From contig JANWJS010000010.1 in the NCBI GenBank assembly GCA_025451845.1, positions 103,081-167,080 on the forward strand: a DNA stretch of 64,000 nucleotides, read 5' to 3'. The first letter of the stretch is position 1. Each line of letters starts with the position of its first letter. Shown here in pieces: positions 34,619 through 44,191 of the stretch. The position numbers and the translations under genes are program-made. The DNA is from Steroidobacteraceae bacterium (lineage in GTDB: Bacteria; Pseudomonadota; Gammaproteobacteria; Steroidobacterales; Steroidobacteraceae). A model generated the notes under the pieces. That model saw only the letters and a list, made by a program, of their open reading frames with translations. It was not told where the DNA came from and did no database searches.

Positions 34619-35956
34619 TCAATCCTCGGTGCCCGCCTCGAAACGCAGCACCCCTTGGCGGAACCCGCGCGTGCGCAGGGCCCCGACGATCACCCCCACG
34701 ATCATCCAGCTGGCGCCGACGATCTTCGCGGCGTGGCTCAAGTTGAGCCAGAGGAGCAGACAGGTGACGAATCCTGCCGCGGGTGGCCAGAGATCGCGCA
34801 ATCTTCCCTCGGGATTGCGCACGTAGTGGCGCGCCAAGGCGGCGGCGTTGACACCCATGTACGCGAATAGCGCCCCAAAATTCAGTATTTCGGCTCCGAG
34901 ACCGTAGGAAATCAGGAAGGCTCCGCAGAGTGCGATGAGCCCCACCAGAATCACGTTGTTGCGCGGGATGCGGTGCTTCGGGTCGACGGCCGCGAAGAAC
35001 CTGGGGGGCAGGGCGTTGCTGCGCCCCATCCCGTAGAGGAGCCGCGCCGCGCCCAAATGCGAGCCTACGCCGGAACCGATGCCCGCGATCAGCAGCGCGA
35101 GATTCATCACCACGAAGAGCCAGGGTCCGGCGGCTCTGGCTGCGACCTCCACGAACGCAGTGTCGATGTCTTTGAAAGGCAGAGCCGTGGGCCACACCAG
35201 CTGCGCCGCATACACCTCGATCGCCGACAGAATGCCGACCACCAGGCAGGTGCCGACGGTCGCGAACAGGATGTTGCGGCGAGGGTCCTCGACCTCTTCC
35301 GAGAGCGTCGAGATGCCGTCGAAGCCTATATAGGTGAGCACGGCGATCGAGGTTCCGCCGAGGACCGCGCTGACATGGAAAGTCTGGGGATCGTAGAACG
35401 GCCGGATGAAGAACCCTGGGGAGCCGTGGTAGTGATGCCAGACGTAGCCTCCAGCGCAGACGAGGAACACCAGAACGACGGCGCCTGTGGTCGCTGCCAG
35501 CGCGCCCGAGATGCGCGCGGAGTTTTTGATGCCGACCAGGTTGACGGTCGTGAACAGCGCGAAGAATGCGACCGCCCACACTGCATAGGGCACGTGTGGC
35601 GCGAAATTCATGGCCGCCCGGCTGCACCACACGATGGAGATGAGGGGATTGAGCACATAGTCCATGAGCATTGCCCAACCCGTCACGTAGCCCATGAGGG
35701 GGTTGAACTCCCGCGTCACGTAGGTGAAGGCCGAGCCGGCGCTGGGATACACCTGCGCCATGCGGCCGTAACTGATCGCGGTGAAAGCCATCGCAACCAT
35801 TGCGAGCAGGATGGTAGTCACGACGTGACCGCCCGCCCGCGCGCTGAGGACGCCGAAGACCGGCATGGGCGCGGTGAGCTGGATCACGATCACTCCATAG
35901 AGGATCAGGTCCCAGCGATTCAGCGCCCGTTTGAGGCGTGTTGGCTTGTCATTCAC
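34619..35956 (-). CDS. APC-superfamily amino acid/amine permease
   Basis: 445 residues with about 12 membrane segments. AGSAFTYVTREFNPLMGYVTGWAM (first half split: AGSAFTYV, LMGYVTGWAM) and GFDGISTLSEEVEDPRRN are APC signatures. The substrate is not readable from the sequence. It is 42 bases downstream of the ROK kinase gene in the same direction, so it may bring in an amino sugar or amino acid for that pathway (inference). Confidence 0.88.
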   Translation of the reverse strand: MNDKPTRLKRALNRWDLILYGVIVIQLTAPMPVFGVLSARAGGHVVTTILLAMVAMAFTAISYGRMAQVYPSAGSAFTYVTREFNPLMGYVTGWAMLMDYVLNPLISIVWCSRAAMNFAPHVPYAVWAVAFFALFTTVNLVGIKNSARISGALAATTGAVVLVFLVCAGGYVWHHYHGSPGFFIRPFYDPQTFHVSAVLGGTSIAVLTYIGFDGISTLSEEVEDPRRNILFATVGTCLVVGILSAIEVYAAQLVWPTALPFKDIDTAFVEVAARAAGPWLFVVMNLALLIAGIGSGVGSHLGAARLLYGMGRSNALPPRFFAAVDPKHRIPRNNVILVGLIALCGAFLISYGLGAEILNFGALFAYMGVNAAALARHYVRNPEGRLRDLWPPAAGFVTCLLLWLNLSHAAKIVGASWMIVGVIVGALRTRGFRQGVLRFEAGTED

Positions 35957-35998
35957 CCGATCGGCACTCCGGGGACCCCTCGCAGCCGGTGCGGCGGC

Positions 35999-36952
35999 TC
36001 ACGGCAGTTGCAGCGCGCTCTCCGCGGGCTCTCGGTTCTGACGTAGGGCCTGTGCTGCGGCGCACACGGCACCGATGAGGCCCGCGCGATCGCCAAGTTC
36101 GCTCGGTGCGATGGTGATGGGTCGTGAGAAGAGGGCAGGAAGGGCGCGCCGGACCCGCTCATAGAGCTCGGCACGCACGCCGATGCTTCCCCCGAACACG
36201 ATGAGCTCCAGATCGAGCAGCGACTGCAGGGTCGCGACGGCGAGAGCGACCCAGCGCGCCGTCGTGTCGAGCACCGCGGCAGCCACCTCGTCTCCTTCTT
36301 CCAGGAGCCTGAAAATATCGCGTACCGTGACGCCCGTCGCCCCGCCCTGACGGCGGTATCGATCCACGATGGCGAGCGAGCCCACCTCGAGCTCGAAAGT
36401 GCCGGAGGTGGCCGCGGCCTGCGAGGTCGGGTCGCGCCCGATCGGCAGATCCGCGATTTCTCCGGCCGAGCCGCGCGCCCCGTGAAACAACTTCCCGTCG
36501 ATGAGAAGACCCAGGCCAGCTCCCGTTCCGAGCGCCAGAAACGCGGCGTTGCGGCACTGGCGTGCACAACCGAGCGCCTGCTCGCCGAGCATCGCGAGAT
36601 TGACATCATTCTCGATTTCCACGCCCGGGCCGAAGCGACTGCGAAGGTAATCGAGGACATCGAAGTCCTGCAGCCCCGTGATGTTTGGAGTCAGGGACAC
36701 CCGGCGCGTGAGCGGATCGATCGCGCCGGGTACGCCCACCATGACATGACGCAGCTGCGTAGCCTCGATTCCCACGGTTCGCGCCAGCTTGCCGGCGCTC
36801 GCCGCGATCTGCTCGGCCACGTGCGCGCCGCCGCGCGGGTCCGTGGGCTCGGTCAGCTCCGCGACGATCTGGCCGCGGGCATCGGCCATGGCAGCAGCCA
36901 GCTTTGTCCCGCCCAGGTCGGCCGCAAAGCAATGGGTACTCTCGCGTGTCAT
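35999..36952 (-). CDS. ROK-family sugar kinase, probably for an amino sugar
   Basis: 317 residues. The ATP site begins FAADLGGTKLAAAMADA, the catalytic aspartate is in IENDVNLAMLGE, and LALGTGAGLGLLIDG follows. The usual ROK zinc motif CxCGxxGCxE is missing: the aligned segment reads SGTFELEVGS. The gene overlaps the ROK repressor gene by 4 bases (ATGA). Context favours glucosamine or N-acetylglucosamine as the substrate, but loss of the zinc site leaves activity open. Confidence 0.85.
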   Translation of the reverse strand: MTRESTHCFAADLGGTKLAAAMADARGQIVAELTEPTDPRGGAHVAEQIAASAGKLARTVGIEATQLRHVMVGVPGAIDPLTRRVSLTPNITGLQDFDVLDYLRSRFGPGVEIENDVNLAMLGEQALGCARQCRNAAFLALGTGAGLGLLIDGKLFHGARGSAGEIADLPIGRDPTSQAAATSGTFELEVGSLAIVDRYRRQGGATGVTVRDIFRLLEEGDEVAAAVLDTTARWVALAVATLQSLLDLELIVFGGSIGVRAELYERVRRALPALFSRPITIAPSELGDRAGLIGAVCAAAQALRQNREPAESALQLP

Positions 36953-38181
36953 CGACTTGCGTGCGCGCGGGGCGGCGGCAGAGGCAGGGCCGCGGCGAGG
37001 TCCGCCACGCCGAAGAGTTCATCATGGAGCTTGTTCAAAGCGACCGATAAGGCGCCCACGACTCCCGCACGCTTGCCGAGCGTACTGGTGCGAATCTCCA
37101 CGGGGCGAGGCGCCAGCCGTAACAGTACACGCGCTACCTTATCGGCAAAGTCCGTTCGCGCACCGACCGACCCGCCGAGGACAATCAGTTGCGGGTCCAC
37201 GGTGGCGACGATCGTTGCCGCCGCGAGTCCGGTCAGCCGAGCCGTCTCCTCGATCACGCTCGCGGCAACTGTATCGCCCGCCTGCGCGAGTTCGAATACC
37301 CGTCGAGCTGAGTCGACGTCGGATCCCCCGGCCTCCCGATATCGCCGCACGATGCCGTGGGCGCCTACCTGATACTCGAGGCAACCCTGAAGGCGCGCTT
37401 CCGCTTGCAGCGGATCGCCGCCGATCGGCAGATAGCCGATCTCGCCGGCGGCGCCATTCTCGCCACGAACGAGTTGGCCATTGACATACAGTCCCAATCC
37501 CACGCCGGTGCCGAGCGCGAGGAAGGCCACGTTGGCTACCTTCTGCGCGCAGCCGTGCCAGATCTCCCCGAGCAGCGCGAGATTGATGTCGTTTTCGATG
37601 GCGACGGGGCTGCCGAGCTTCTCACTCAGGAATCCCACCACGTTGAGATGACCTAGACCCGAGATGTTGGGCGCCATCTCGATGGCACCGCTCCTGGGAT
37701 TCACCACCCCGGGGGTGGCCAGCACGATGGAGCGAATCCGGCTCGGGTGCGTGTGGTTGTCGCGCGCCAGGCGGTCGGCGAGCCGGGCGATCTGCTCGAG
37801 CGCCCAGGCGCCACCGCGGCTGTCGGTGGGCTCATCTGCCTCGGCGAGAACTCGGCCCGCGATGTCGGCCAGGGTAACCGTCAATCGGGCTCCCAAGTCG
37901 ATGCCCAGCACGTGCCCGCCCGCCGGGCTCAACTCGTAGAGCACGGCAGTCCGTCCGACATTGCCGCTAGTCCTCCCGACGGGCCGAACCAGCCCCTGCT
38001 GCTGGAATGCGTCGATGACTTCTGAGGTGGTCTGTTTCGAAAGGCCCGTCACCTTGGCAAGGTCGGCTCGCGAGATGGGGCTGCGATGCAGAAGGGCCTC
38101 GAACACGCTCCGCCGCGACAACTGCCGGGTCACGCTGGCCAGCGGCTGGGAAGGCATGGCTGTCCTGAGTTGATTCGTCAT
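36949..38181 (-). CDS. ROK-family transcriptional repressor (NagC/Mlc type)
   Basis: 410 residues. A winged helix lies at about 18-75 (RRSVFEALLHRSPISRADLA, TGLSKQTTSEVIDAFQQQGLV), followed by a ROK sugar-binding domain (GIDLGARLTVTLAD, IENDINLALLGE, LALGTGVGLGLYVNG) that keeps GCLE of the zinc motif. It shares a similar body with the adjacent kinase, so the two probably arose by duplication. Its start codon lies inside one of two matching operators in the gap to the hexosaminidase gene, which indicates autorepression. Confidence 0.92.
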   Translation of the reverse strand: MTNQLRTAMPSQPLASVTRQLSRRSVFEALLHRSPISRADLAKVTGLSKQTTSEVIDAFQQQGLVRPVGRTSGNVGRTAVLYELSPAGGHVLGIDLGARLTVTLADIAGRVLAEADEPTDSRGGAWALEQIARLADRLARDNHTHPSRIRSIVLATPGVVNPRSGAIEMAPNISGLGHLNVVGFLSEKLGSPVAIENDINLALLGEIWHGCAQKVANVAFLALGTGVGLGLYVNGQLVRGENGAAGEIGYLPIGGDPLQAEARLQGCLEYQVGAHGIVRRYREAGGSDVDSARRVFELAQAGDTVAASVIEETARLTGLAAATIVATVDPQLIVLGGSVGARTDFADKVARVLLRLAPRPVEIRTSTLGKRAGVVGALSVALNKLHDELFGVADLAAALPLPPPRAHASR

Positions 38182-38196
38182 ATGCCCGAACTATTA
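38170..38196. promoter_or_regulatory. ROK operator 1, over the repressor start codon
   Basis: TTGATTCG (38170-38177), 9 bases, CGAACTATTA (38187-38196). The core TTCG-N9-CGAA is the NagC/Mlc-type geometry. The repressor start codon (38179-38181 on the minus strand) lies in the spacer. Confidence 0.7.
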
Positions 38197-38251
38197 TACC
38201 GAGCTACAACGGTAATGCCAGCAGATTGACACTTAAGTCATCCTGAGGCAG

Positions 38252-38280
38252 TATTGATTCGTCAAGCGTCCGAATCAATA
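38252..38280. promoter_or_regulatory. ROK operator 2, upstream of the hexosaminidase gene
   Basis: TATTGATTCG (38252-38261), 9 bases, CGAATCAATA (38271-38280): perfect 10-base arms. It shares TTGATTCG-TCA and CGAA with operator 1, 82 bases away. It ends 17 bases before the GH20 start, a position suited to repression. Confidence 0.8.
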
Positions 38281-38297
38281 GAGCATGTAAGCCACAG

Positions 38298-40694
38298 ATG
38301 AACTCGGCAATCGGCCATCGTGGTCGACAAACCGGTGGGCCTGAGGTGAAACAGCGGAGCCCGAACATCGGGAAAGGTTTCGTTGCGCTCATCGTCGTAT
38401 GGCTTGGTGCCAGGGGGCTAGCCACTGCAGCACCTACAGCTTCCGCCTGGTCGCTGTTGCCTCAGCCCGCCCGCGCGCGCCTCGCCGGGTCGCGCGTGCT
38501 GAAGATTGCGGATGGCGCGCGGGTCGCCGTGCGTGGCGCCGACCGCGAGCAAGTTCAGTCCATAGCGGACCGGTTCGTACAGTTGGTGACAGGCACACGC
38601 GGGTTGCATTTGAACGCGGCCGGTGCGGGTGACGCGGGTTCCGCAATTATTTTCGCAGTGGATCCGCAAGCGAGTGTCGTGGGCGATGCCGGTTATCGCA
38701 TCGTGATAGGCGCCCAAGGTATCAGGGTCACCGCCCGCTCGCCGCGCGGCGTGTTCTATGGAGGAGTCACCCTGTGGCAGCTGCTGACACCGCCAGGTTG
38801 GACCCACGGTTCCGCGGCTACGATTGCAGAGGGCGTCATTGACGATCACCCGCGCTTCGCCTGGCGCGCGCTGCTGCTCGATTCAGGGCGGCATTTCCAG
38901 AGCGTGGCCGAGATCGAGAAATTGATCGACTGGATGGCGCTCGGCAAGCTCAACGTGTTGCTCTGGCATTTGACCGAGGACCAGGGCTGGCGCCTCCAGA
39001 TCCCCAAGTACCCCGCACTCACGAAAACGGGCGCCTGCCGCGAGGCGGTGGGCCTCGACATCGAATTGACGGGCGCGGCCGGCAAGCCCTACTGCGGCTT
39101 CTATACCGAAGCCGAGGTGCGCGACATCGTGCGCTATGCCGCCGCTCGCTTCGTCACCGTCGTGCCGGGAATCGACCTTCCCGGACACTCGCAGGCAGCG
39201 GTGGCGACGTACCCGTGGCTGGGCGTCACCGGCAAGCGTCCGGCGGTATGGACTGACTGGGGAGTCAGTCCATGGCTGCTGAAACCCGACGAGAAGACGT
39301 TGCAGTTCGTCGACGATGTGCTCGATGAAGTCATGCGGCTCTTCCCTTCCCGATACATCTCGATCGGCGGCGACGAAGCCGACAAGCAGCAGTGGAACGC
39401 GTCGCCCGAAGTGCGTGCCCGGATGCGGCGGCTCGGCCTCGCCAACATGGACCAGCTGCAGGGCTGGTTTACCCAGCAGGTCGCCGATTATCTCGTCAAG
39501 CATGGGCGGACGCCGGTCGGCTGGGATGACGAGCTGCTCGCGGGCGCGACGCTTCCCACATCAGAGACGGTGATGTCCTGGCACGGAGGAGACGACGGGC
39601 GCCTGGCTCTCCAAGCGATCAGGCAAGGGCACGATGTGGCCCTGACTCCCCAGGAGTCGCTGTACTTCGACCACTATCAATCAGAGCTGCCCGACGAATG
39701 GCCTGGGCAACCACCCGAGGTAACGCTCCAGCAAGCCTATGACACGGCCGTCATCCCGGACAGTGCGACTGCCGCCGAAGCCAACCATGTCATCGGCGTG
39801 CAGGCCTGTCTTTGGACGGAGTTGATGCCGACGTTCGCGCGCGATCAGCGTGCGTTGTTCCCCCGCATCGCGGTGCTGTCGGAACTTGGGTGGTCGCCGG
39901 CGAGCGCGCACGACTGGGGCGGCTTCTTGCAGCGCCTGCCTGCCGAGCTCGCGCGGTACCGCGCACTTGGCATCGGATATGCCGATACGGCGTTTGCACC
40001 GGCGTCGCAAGTGACTGCGGGTTCCAAGGGAACGCTGCGCGTCGCCTTTTCCAACCAGACGAACTTCGGAACCATCCACTACACCACGGACGGTTCGGCA
40101 CCAACTGTGGCTTCCCCGCAGTATGTTCGCCCGCTGGAGTTTTCCACCCAAAACAAAACCGTGCTTCGCGCGGCGACGTTCGCCCCCGACGGCTTCGAAC
40201 TTGCCGGGCCGCGCAGGCAGGTGCTGGATGGCTCCACTCTGTTCAGCCGCGACGGAAGCGAGCTCGCAGCCTGCTCGGGCCAGCCGGGCATGCGCGTCGG
40301 GGGCGGCCGGCCGGCACGGGGTCCACGACCGGTTTATGAGCTGGATATCGGCGACATGTGCTGGCTGTGGCCCCGTGCGCCGCTGGAAGGCGTCAAACGC
40401 GTCACTTTGACGGTCGAACGCGTGGCATGGCGCTACGGCGATGAGGCCCCGGGGGCCACCGTACGCCCCAAGGCCGGCGCGGCCGGCGAGCTGGAGATTC
40501 GTGCCGAATCATGCAAGGGGCCATTGCTCGCCACGTTGCCGCTGACGCGTGCGGCGCGGGCGAAGGGGCAAACGAAACTCGACGCCACAGTGTCGCCACC
40601 GCAGGGGGATGGCGTGCACAACCTGTGCATCTTCGCGACTGGCGATCCGCGCGAAGGCCAATGGGCGCTGGCGCGAGTGGCATTTTCGAAATAG
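38298..40694 (+). CDS. GH20 beta-N-acetylhexosaminidase, exported
   Basis: 798 residues from ATG at 38298; GTG at 38346, after TGAGG, is an alternative that places the signal peptide (NIGKGFVALIVVWLGARGLATA) nearer the start. A GH20b domain (about 50-175) precedes the catalytic barrel with FAWRALLLDSGRHFQ, LWHLTEDQGWRL and the catalytic pair D359-E360 in SIGGDEADKQQW. The C-terminus has a chitobiase-like beta domain (HYTTDGSAPT) and a further beta region. It releases terminal GlcNAc from chitin-type oligosaccharides. Confidence 0.92.
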   Translation: MNSAIGHRGRQTGGPEVKQRSPNIGKGFVALIVVWLGARGLATAAPTASAWSLLPQPARARLAGSRVLKIADGARVAVRGADREQVQSIADRFVQLVTGTRGLHLNAAGAGDAGSAIIFAVDPQASVVGDAGYRIVIGAQGIRVTARSPRGVFYGGVTLWQLLTPPGWTHGSAATIAEGVIDDHPRFAWRALLLDSGRHFQSVAEIEKLIDWMALGKLNVLLWHLTEDQGWRLQIPKYPALTKTGACREAVGLDIELTGAAGKPYCGFYTEAEVRDIVRYAAARFVTVVPGIDLPGHSQAAVATYPWLGVTGKRPAVWTDWGVSPWLLKPDEKTLQFVDDVLDEVMRLFPSRYISIGGDEADKQQWNASPEVRARMRRLGLANMDQLQGWFTQQVADYLVKHGRTPVGWDDELLAGATLPTSETVMSWHGGDDGRLALQAIRQGHDVALTPQESLYFDHYQSELPDEWPGQPPEVTLQQAYDTAVIPDSATAAEANHVIGVQACLWTELMPTFARDQRALFPRIAVLSELGWSPASAHDWGGFLQRLPAELARYRALGIGYADTAFAPASQVTAGSKGTLRVAFSNQTNFGTIHYTTDGSAPTVASPQYVRPLEFSTQNKTVLRAATFAPDGFELAGPRRQVLDGSTLFSRDGSELAACSGQPGMRVGGGRPARGPRPVYELDIGDMCWLWPRAPLEGVKRVTLTVERVAWRYGDEAPGATVRPKAGAAGELEIRAESCKGPLLATLPLTRAARAKGQTKLDATVSPPQGDGVHNLCIFATGDPREGQWALARVAFSK

Positions 40695-40771
40695 ACAGTA
40701 TGCGGATGCGCATTTCGAAGGGAAAACACGGAGTGGAAGCAGTCCTGACAACATCAAGCAGAGGTAAGCCC

Positions 40772-43700
40772 GTGTCCAACGTACATCGCAAGCACCCAGT
40801 GTCAATCGCCGTATCCATGGCGCTGCTCTCCGCCATGGCGGCATCAGCCATGGCATCGCCGCGCACGGGTGCTCCGGGGGACAACCCGGGTACGCCGGCC
40901 TCCAGTGCGCAAGACACGGCGACGAGACCATCGCCCGCTGCCGACAGTGCCAAGTCCAAGGCCGGTGAGCCGGGAAACGGAGCCGAGCAGACGGTCCAGT
41001 TGGAAACGATCACAGTCACCGGCGTACGTGCGTCGCAGATACGCGCGATCGAGCTGAAGCGCTTGGCTCCGGACATCCAGGACAGCATCTCAGCGGAGAG
41101 TATCGGCCAATTGCCCGATACGACCATCACGGACGCGCTGCAGCGCATCACCGGTGTAGAGATCGACCGCAACGCCGGCGAGGGCAGCCAGGTGGATGTG
41201 CGCGGCCTGCCTGAAGTCGGCAGCATGCTGAACGGGGAAGTATTCATCACGCCGGACCAGATCACATCGCAACAACCCGACTTCGAAACGCTGCCAGCGA
41301 CCCTGTTCAATCAGGTGGACGTCATCAAGTCGCCCACTGCAAGCCAGACCGTGGGAGGCATCAGCGGCTCGCTCGACCTCCACACCTTTCGGCCCTGGGA
41401 TCTCCCGCATGGATTCACGTTCAGCTACAACGCTGACGGGGAACGGGGGGATGTCAGTCGCAAGAATGGTCCCGAGGCAAGCGGCCTCGTTTCATTCAAC
41501 GGCGATGGCCGCTGGGGTCTGCTGGTTTCCGGCGACTTCTCCGACACCACGCGCAACGGCCCTGAAAATGGGGGCGCGAACGCAGGCTCGAGCGAGGGCC
41601 TCGACCAGTATGGCGTCGTTCTGGACGGTGAGAACGCCGAGAGCGCGGGCGCCTACAATGGCTTCGTCGGGGCATGGAACGGCTTGCCGATTCCTTCGCG
41701 GATCGTGCAGAACCCAGACGGTAGCGTCGACGTGAACGGCGACGGCAAGTCCAACGGCGTATTCATGGGAAGCCAGGACATTGGCATCTACAACTCGAGC
41801 ATTGAGCGCAAGCGCGCGGCCGGCAATGCTTCGTTCCAGATGGACCTGGGAGACGGGTTCACATTGACCAGCGACTACTTCTATGCGCACCAGAGGCAGT
41901 ACAACCGCAACGTCGGCCTCCAGTTCAATTCCACCTCCTGGCAAGGCGCGACCTACGTCCCGGTGCAGTCGATGAACACCGGCGCTACCCCGCTGAGTCA
42001 GTACAATACGCCGCCGCCCGACCCGGCTTGGGCCGGTTCGCAGATCTACACCACTCAGGTGTACCAAAAGTGGCCGGGCGACGTCGAATCGTTCTCGCAG
42101 ATCGCGAACTCGGGCTCCACGGCGCAGAACGCGAACCTTCAGATAGATTTCAACAATGGCGGCAACTTCAGAGGGAGCGTGCGCGGCATCCGCGAGACGG
42201 CGAACCAGGCATTTGTGGAAACCGACCTCAACATCTCCGATTCCGACGGCTGCCTGTGGCCCAACCAGTTGATGGCCGGCGTCGATCCTAACTCCGTGCC
42301 CTGCGGTACCTTCGTATTCCCCGCCCAATTGGGCGGGAACCGCGTATTCAACCCGATTGGAATTCCCGAGGACACGGTTCCGATCACCGCGAATTTCAAC
42401 GGCCGCTACATCTCGATCGGTATGCCCGCATCGATGGCCAGCAATTTCGCCAACCCCAACGGCTGGACGATGAAGACCATTGAGTCCTCCGGCGATTATG
42501 ATGCGAACGCCGCGATCACCGCGCTGCGCTTCGATGGACACTACGACCTTCAGCACGGCTTTCACCTCGACTTCGGCGTGCGCAACAGCATCCATACCGC
42601 CGATAATTACGGATACACTCTGGTCACCCCCGTGTACGCCGGCATGGGCGCCAGCGACCCGAATGGCTGCCTGGTGCGCTATGTCGGTGCCGATGTGATC
42701 ATGGCTGGCGACGGTAACGGTGGCGGTTGCAGCGCTGGCAATTCGCAGGGCTACTTCCGTGCCGGCCCGATATCGGCACTGCAGATGCCGAAGACTCCGG
42801 CGCCGCTGGCCAACAACTGGCAGGAATACACCAACATCCTTGGCTCGGGAATCAACTTCTGGGCAGTCAATCCATCCGCCATGGACAATCCCCTGGCGTA
42901 CTGGAAATCACTCTATCCCCAGACCACGACACAGGAGGACCCCGGAAATACATGGGCCGTGTGGATGAAGGAATCGACAGCCTATCTGCAAACCGACTTC
43001 GGCGAGGAGTTGGGCGGCATGCCGTTCAGTGGCAACATCGGCGCGCGGGTGATCCACACGAACCTCCAGGTCACGCAACATTTGTCCGGCGCGCCAGGAT
43101 TATACGGCACGGAGTCCGCGGACATCGGCACCCAGGTCACCCGGCGCAGTTACTACGACGTCTTGCCGGCGATGAACCTGGCACTCGACGTGACCCACCA
43201 GCTGACGCTTCGCCTCGCCGCATCGAAGAACATGCAGCCGCTCGATCTCGTGACTTGGGGCGGCGGCCTGGGACTGAATTATTCGCTGGCATATGTTCCC
43301 CCGAACAACACTCAGTTGTACGAGGTTGCGGCGGGCAGTTCGCAGGGCAATCCGAACCTCAGGCCGTGGCGCTCCACGAATTACGGCGCCTCGGTCGAGT
43401 ACTACATCAATCCGGTGAGCATGGTCGGCTTCGAGCTGTTCCGCATCAACGTGCAGAGCTTCATCGAGCAAGGCAACGTGCAGAATTGCAGCCTGCCGGA
43501 CGAGGACGGCGTCGTCCGGCATCGCTGCATCACGATCACCGAGCCGGTTCAGGGCAGCGGTAACAGCATCCAAGGGGCGGAGTTCGACTACCGCCAGGGG
43601 TTCACGTTCCTTCCGGGATTCCTGTCCAATACGGGCATGGAATTCAACGTCACGTACGCGCCGAGCAAGACGGGACAGACCGATCTGGCCGGGCATGCGA

Positions 43701-44032
43701 TTCCATTCCAGGACAACTCGACCGAATCGGGGAATTTCATCCTGTGGTACCAGAGCAAGCGCTTCCAGGTCCGCGCGGCGTACAACTACCGCTCGAAGCG
43801 AGCGGTGGAGAATCAGGTGGGTAGCATCGCCGGCTTGGAAATGTACGAGGCGCCGCAGAAGTACCTCGACGCGTCGATCGCCTACAAGATCGACAAGTAC
43901 GTCGAAGTGTATGTGAACGGCGAAAACCTCACCAACGAGTACCAGCGGTACTACCTCGTATGGCCCAGCCAGGAAGGGCATGCGAACTTCTCCGAACAAA
44001 TGTACACGGTCGGTATCCGAGGGCAGTGGTGA
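40772..44032 (+). CDS. TonB-dependent outer-membrane receptor for oligosaccharides
   Basis: 1086 residues from GTG at 40772, preceded by AGAGGT; ATG at 40700 would add 24 residues before the signal peptide (PVSIAVSMALLSAMAASAMA). A TonB-box-like segment ETITVTG is followed by the plug (ISAESIGQLPDTTITDALQR, GVEIDRNAGEGSQVDVRGLP) and a 22-strand barrel ending YTVGIRGQW. This is the Xanthomonas/Caulobacter type of carbohydrate receptor. It lies between GH20 and GH2 genes, so its ligand is probably an amino-sugar oligosaccharide. Confidence 0.93.
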   Translation: MSNVHRKHPVSIAVSMALLSAMAASAMASPRTGAPGDNPGTPASSAQDTATRPSPAADSAKSKAGEPGNGAEQTVQLETITVTGVRASQIRAIELKRLAPDIQDSISAESIGQLPDTTITDALQRITGVEIDRNAGEGSQVDVRGLPEVGSMLNGEVFITPDQITSQQPDFETLPATLFNQVDVIKSPTASQTVGGISGSLDLHTFRPWDLPHGFTFSYNADGERGDVSRKNGPEASGLVSFNGDGRWGLLVSGDFSDTTRNGPENGGANAGSSEGLDQYGVVLDGENAESAGAYNGFVGAWNGLPIPSRIVQNPDGSVDVNGDGKSNGVFMGSQDIGIYNSSIERKRAAGNASFQMDLGDGFTLTSDYFYAHQRQYNRNVGLQFNSTSWQGATYVPVQSMNTGATPLSQYNTPPPDPAWAGSQIYTTQVYQKWPGDVESFSQIANSGSTAQNANLQIDFNNGGNFRGSVRGIRETANQAFVETDLNISDSDGCLWPNQLMAGVDPNSVPCGTFVFPAQLGGNRVFNPIGIPEDTVPITANFNGRYISIGMPASMASNFANPNGWTMKTIESSGDYDANAAITALRFDGHYDLQHGFHLDFGVRNSIHTADNYGYTLVTPVYAGMGASDPNGCLVRYVGADVIMAGDGNGGGCSAGNSQGYFRAGPISALQMPKTPAPLANNWQEYTNILGSGINFWAVNPSAMDNPLAYWKSLYPQTTTQEDPGNTWAVWMKESTAYLQTDFGEELGGMPFSGNIGARVIHTNLQVTQHLSGAPGLYGTESADIGTQVTRRSYYDVLPAMNLALDVTHQLTLRLAASKNMQPLDLVTWGGGLGLNYSLAYVPPNNTQLYEVAAGSSQGNPNLRPWRSTNYGASVEYYINPVSMVGFELFRINVQSFIEQGNVQNCSLPDEDGVVRHRCITITEPVQGSGNSIQGAEFDYRQGFTFLPGFLSNTGMEFNVTYAPSKTGQTDLAGHAIPFQDNSTESGNFILWYQSKRFQVRAAYNYRSKRAVENQVGSIAGLEMYEAPQKYLDASIAYKIDKYVEVYVNGENLTNEYQRYYLVWPSQEGHANFSEQMYTVGIRGQW

Positions 44033-44191
44033 TCGGAAGGCAAGTCTTTTGGAGCCGGACGCGTGCCGCACGCGCGGCCGGCACACCGAATCCGCGCGGT
44101 CTTCACGGTGTTCGGGATGTGATGAGGGTCAAGTGGCCTTGGTGGTTTCCTGACGGGCAAGTCCGCGAACGTTATCTTGGGAGCAGATGAG

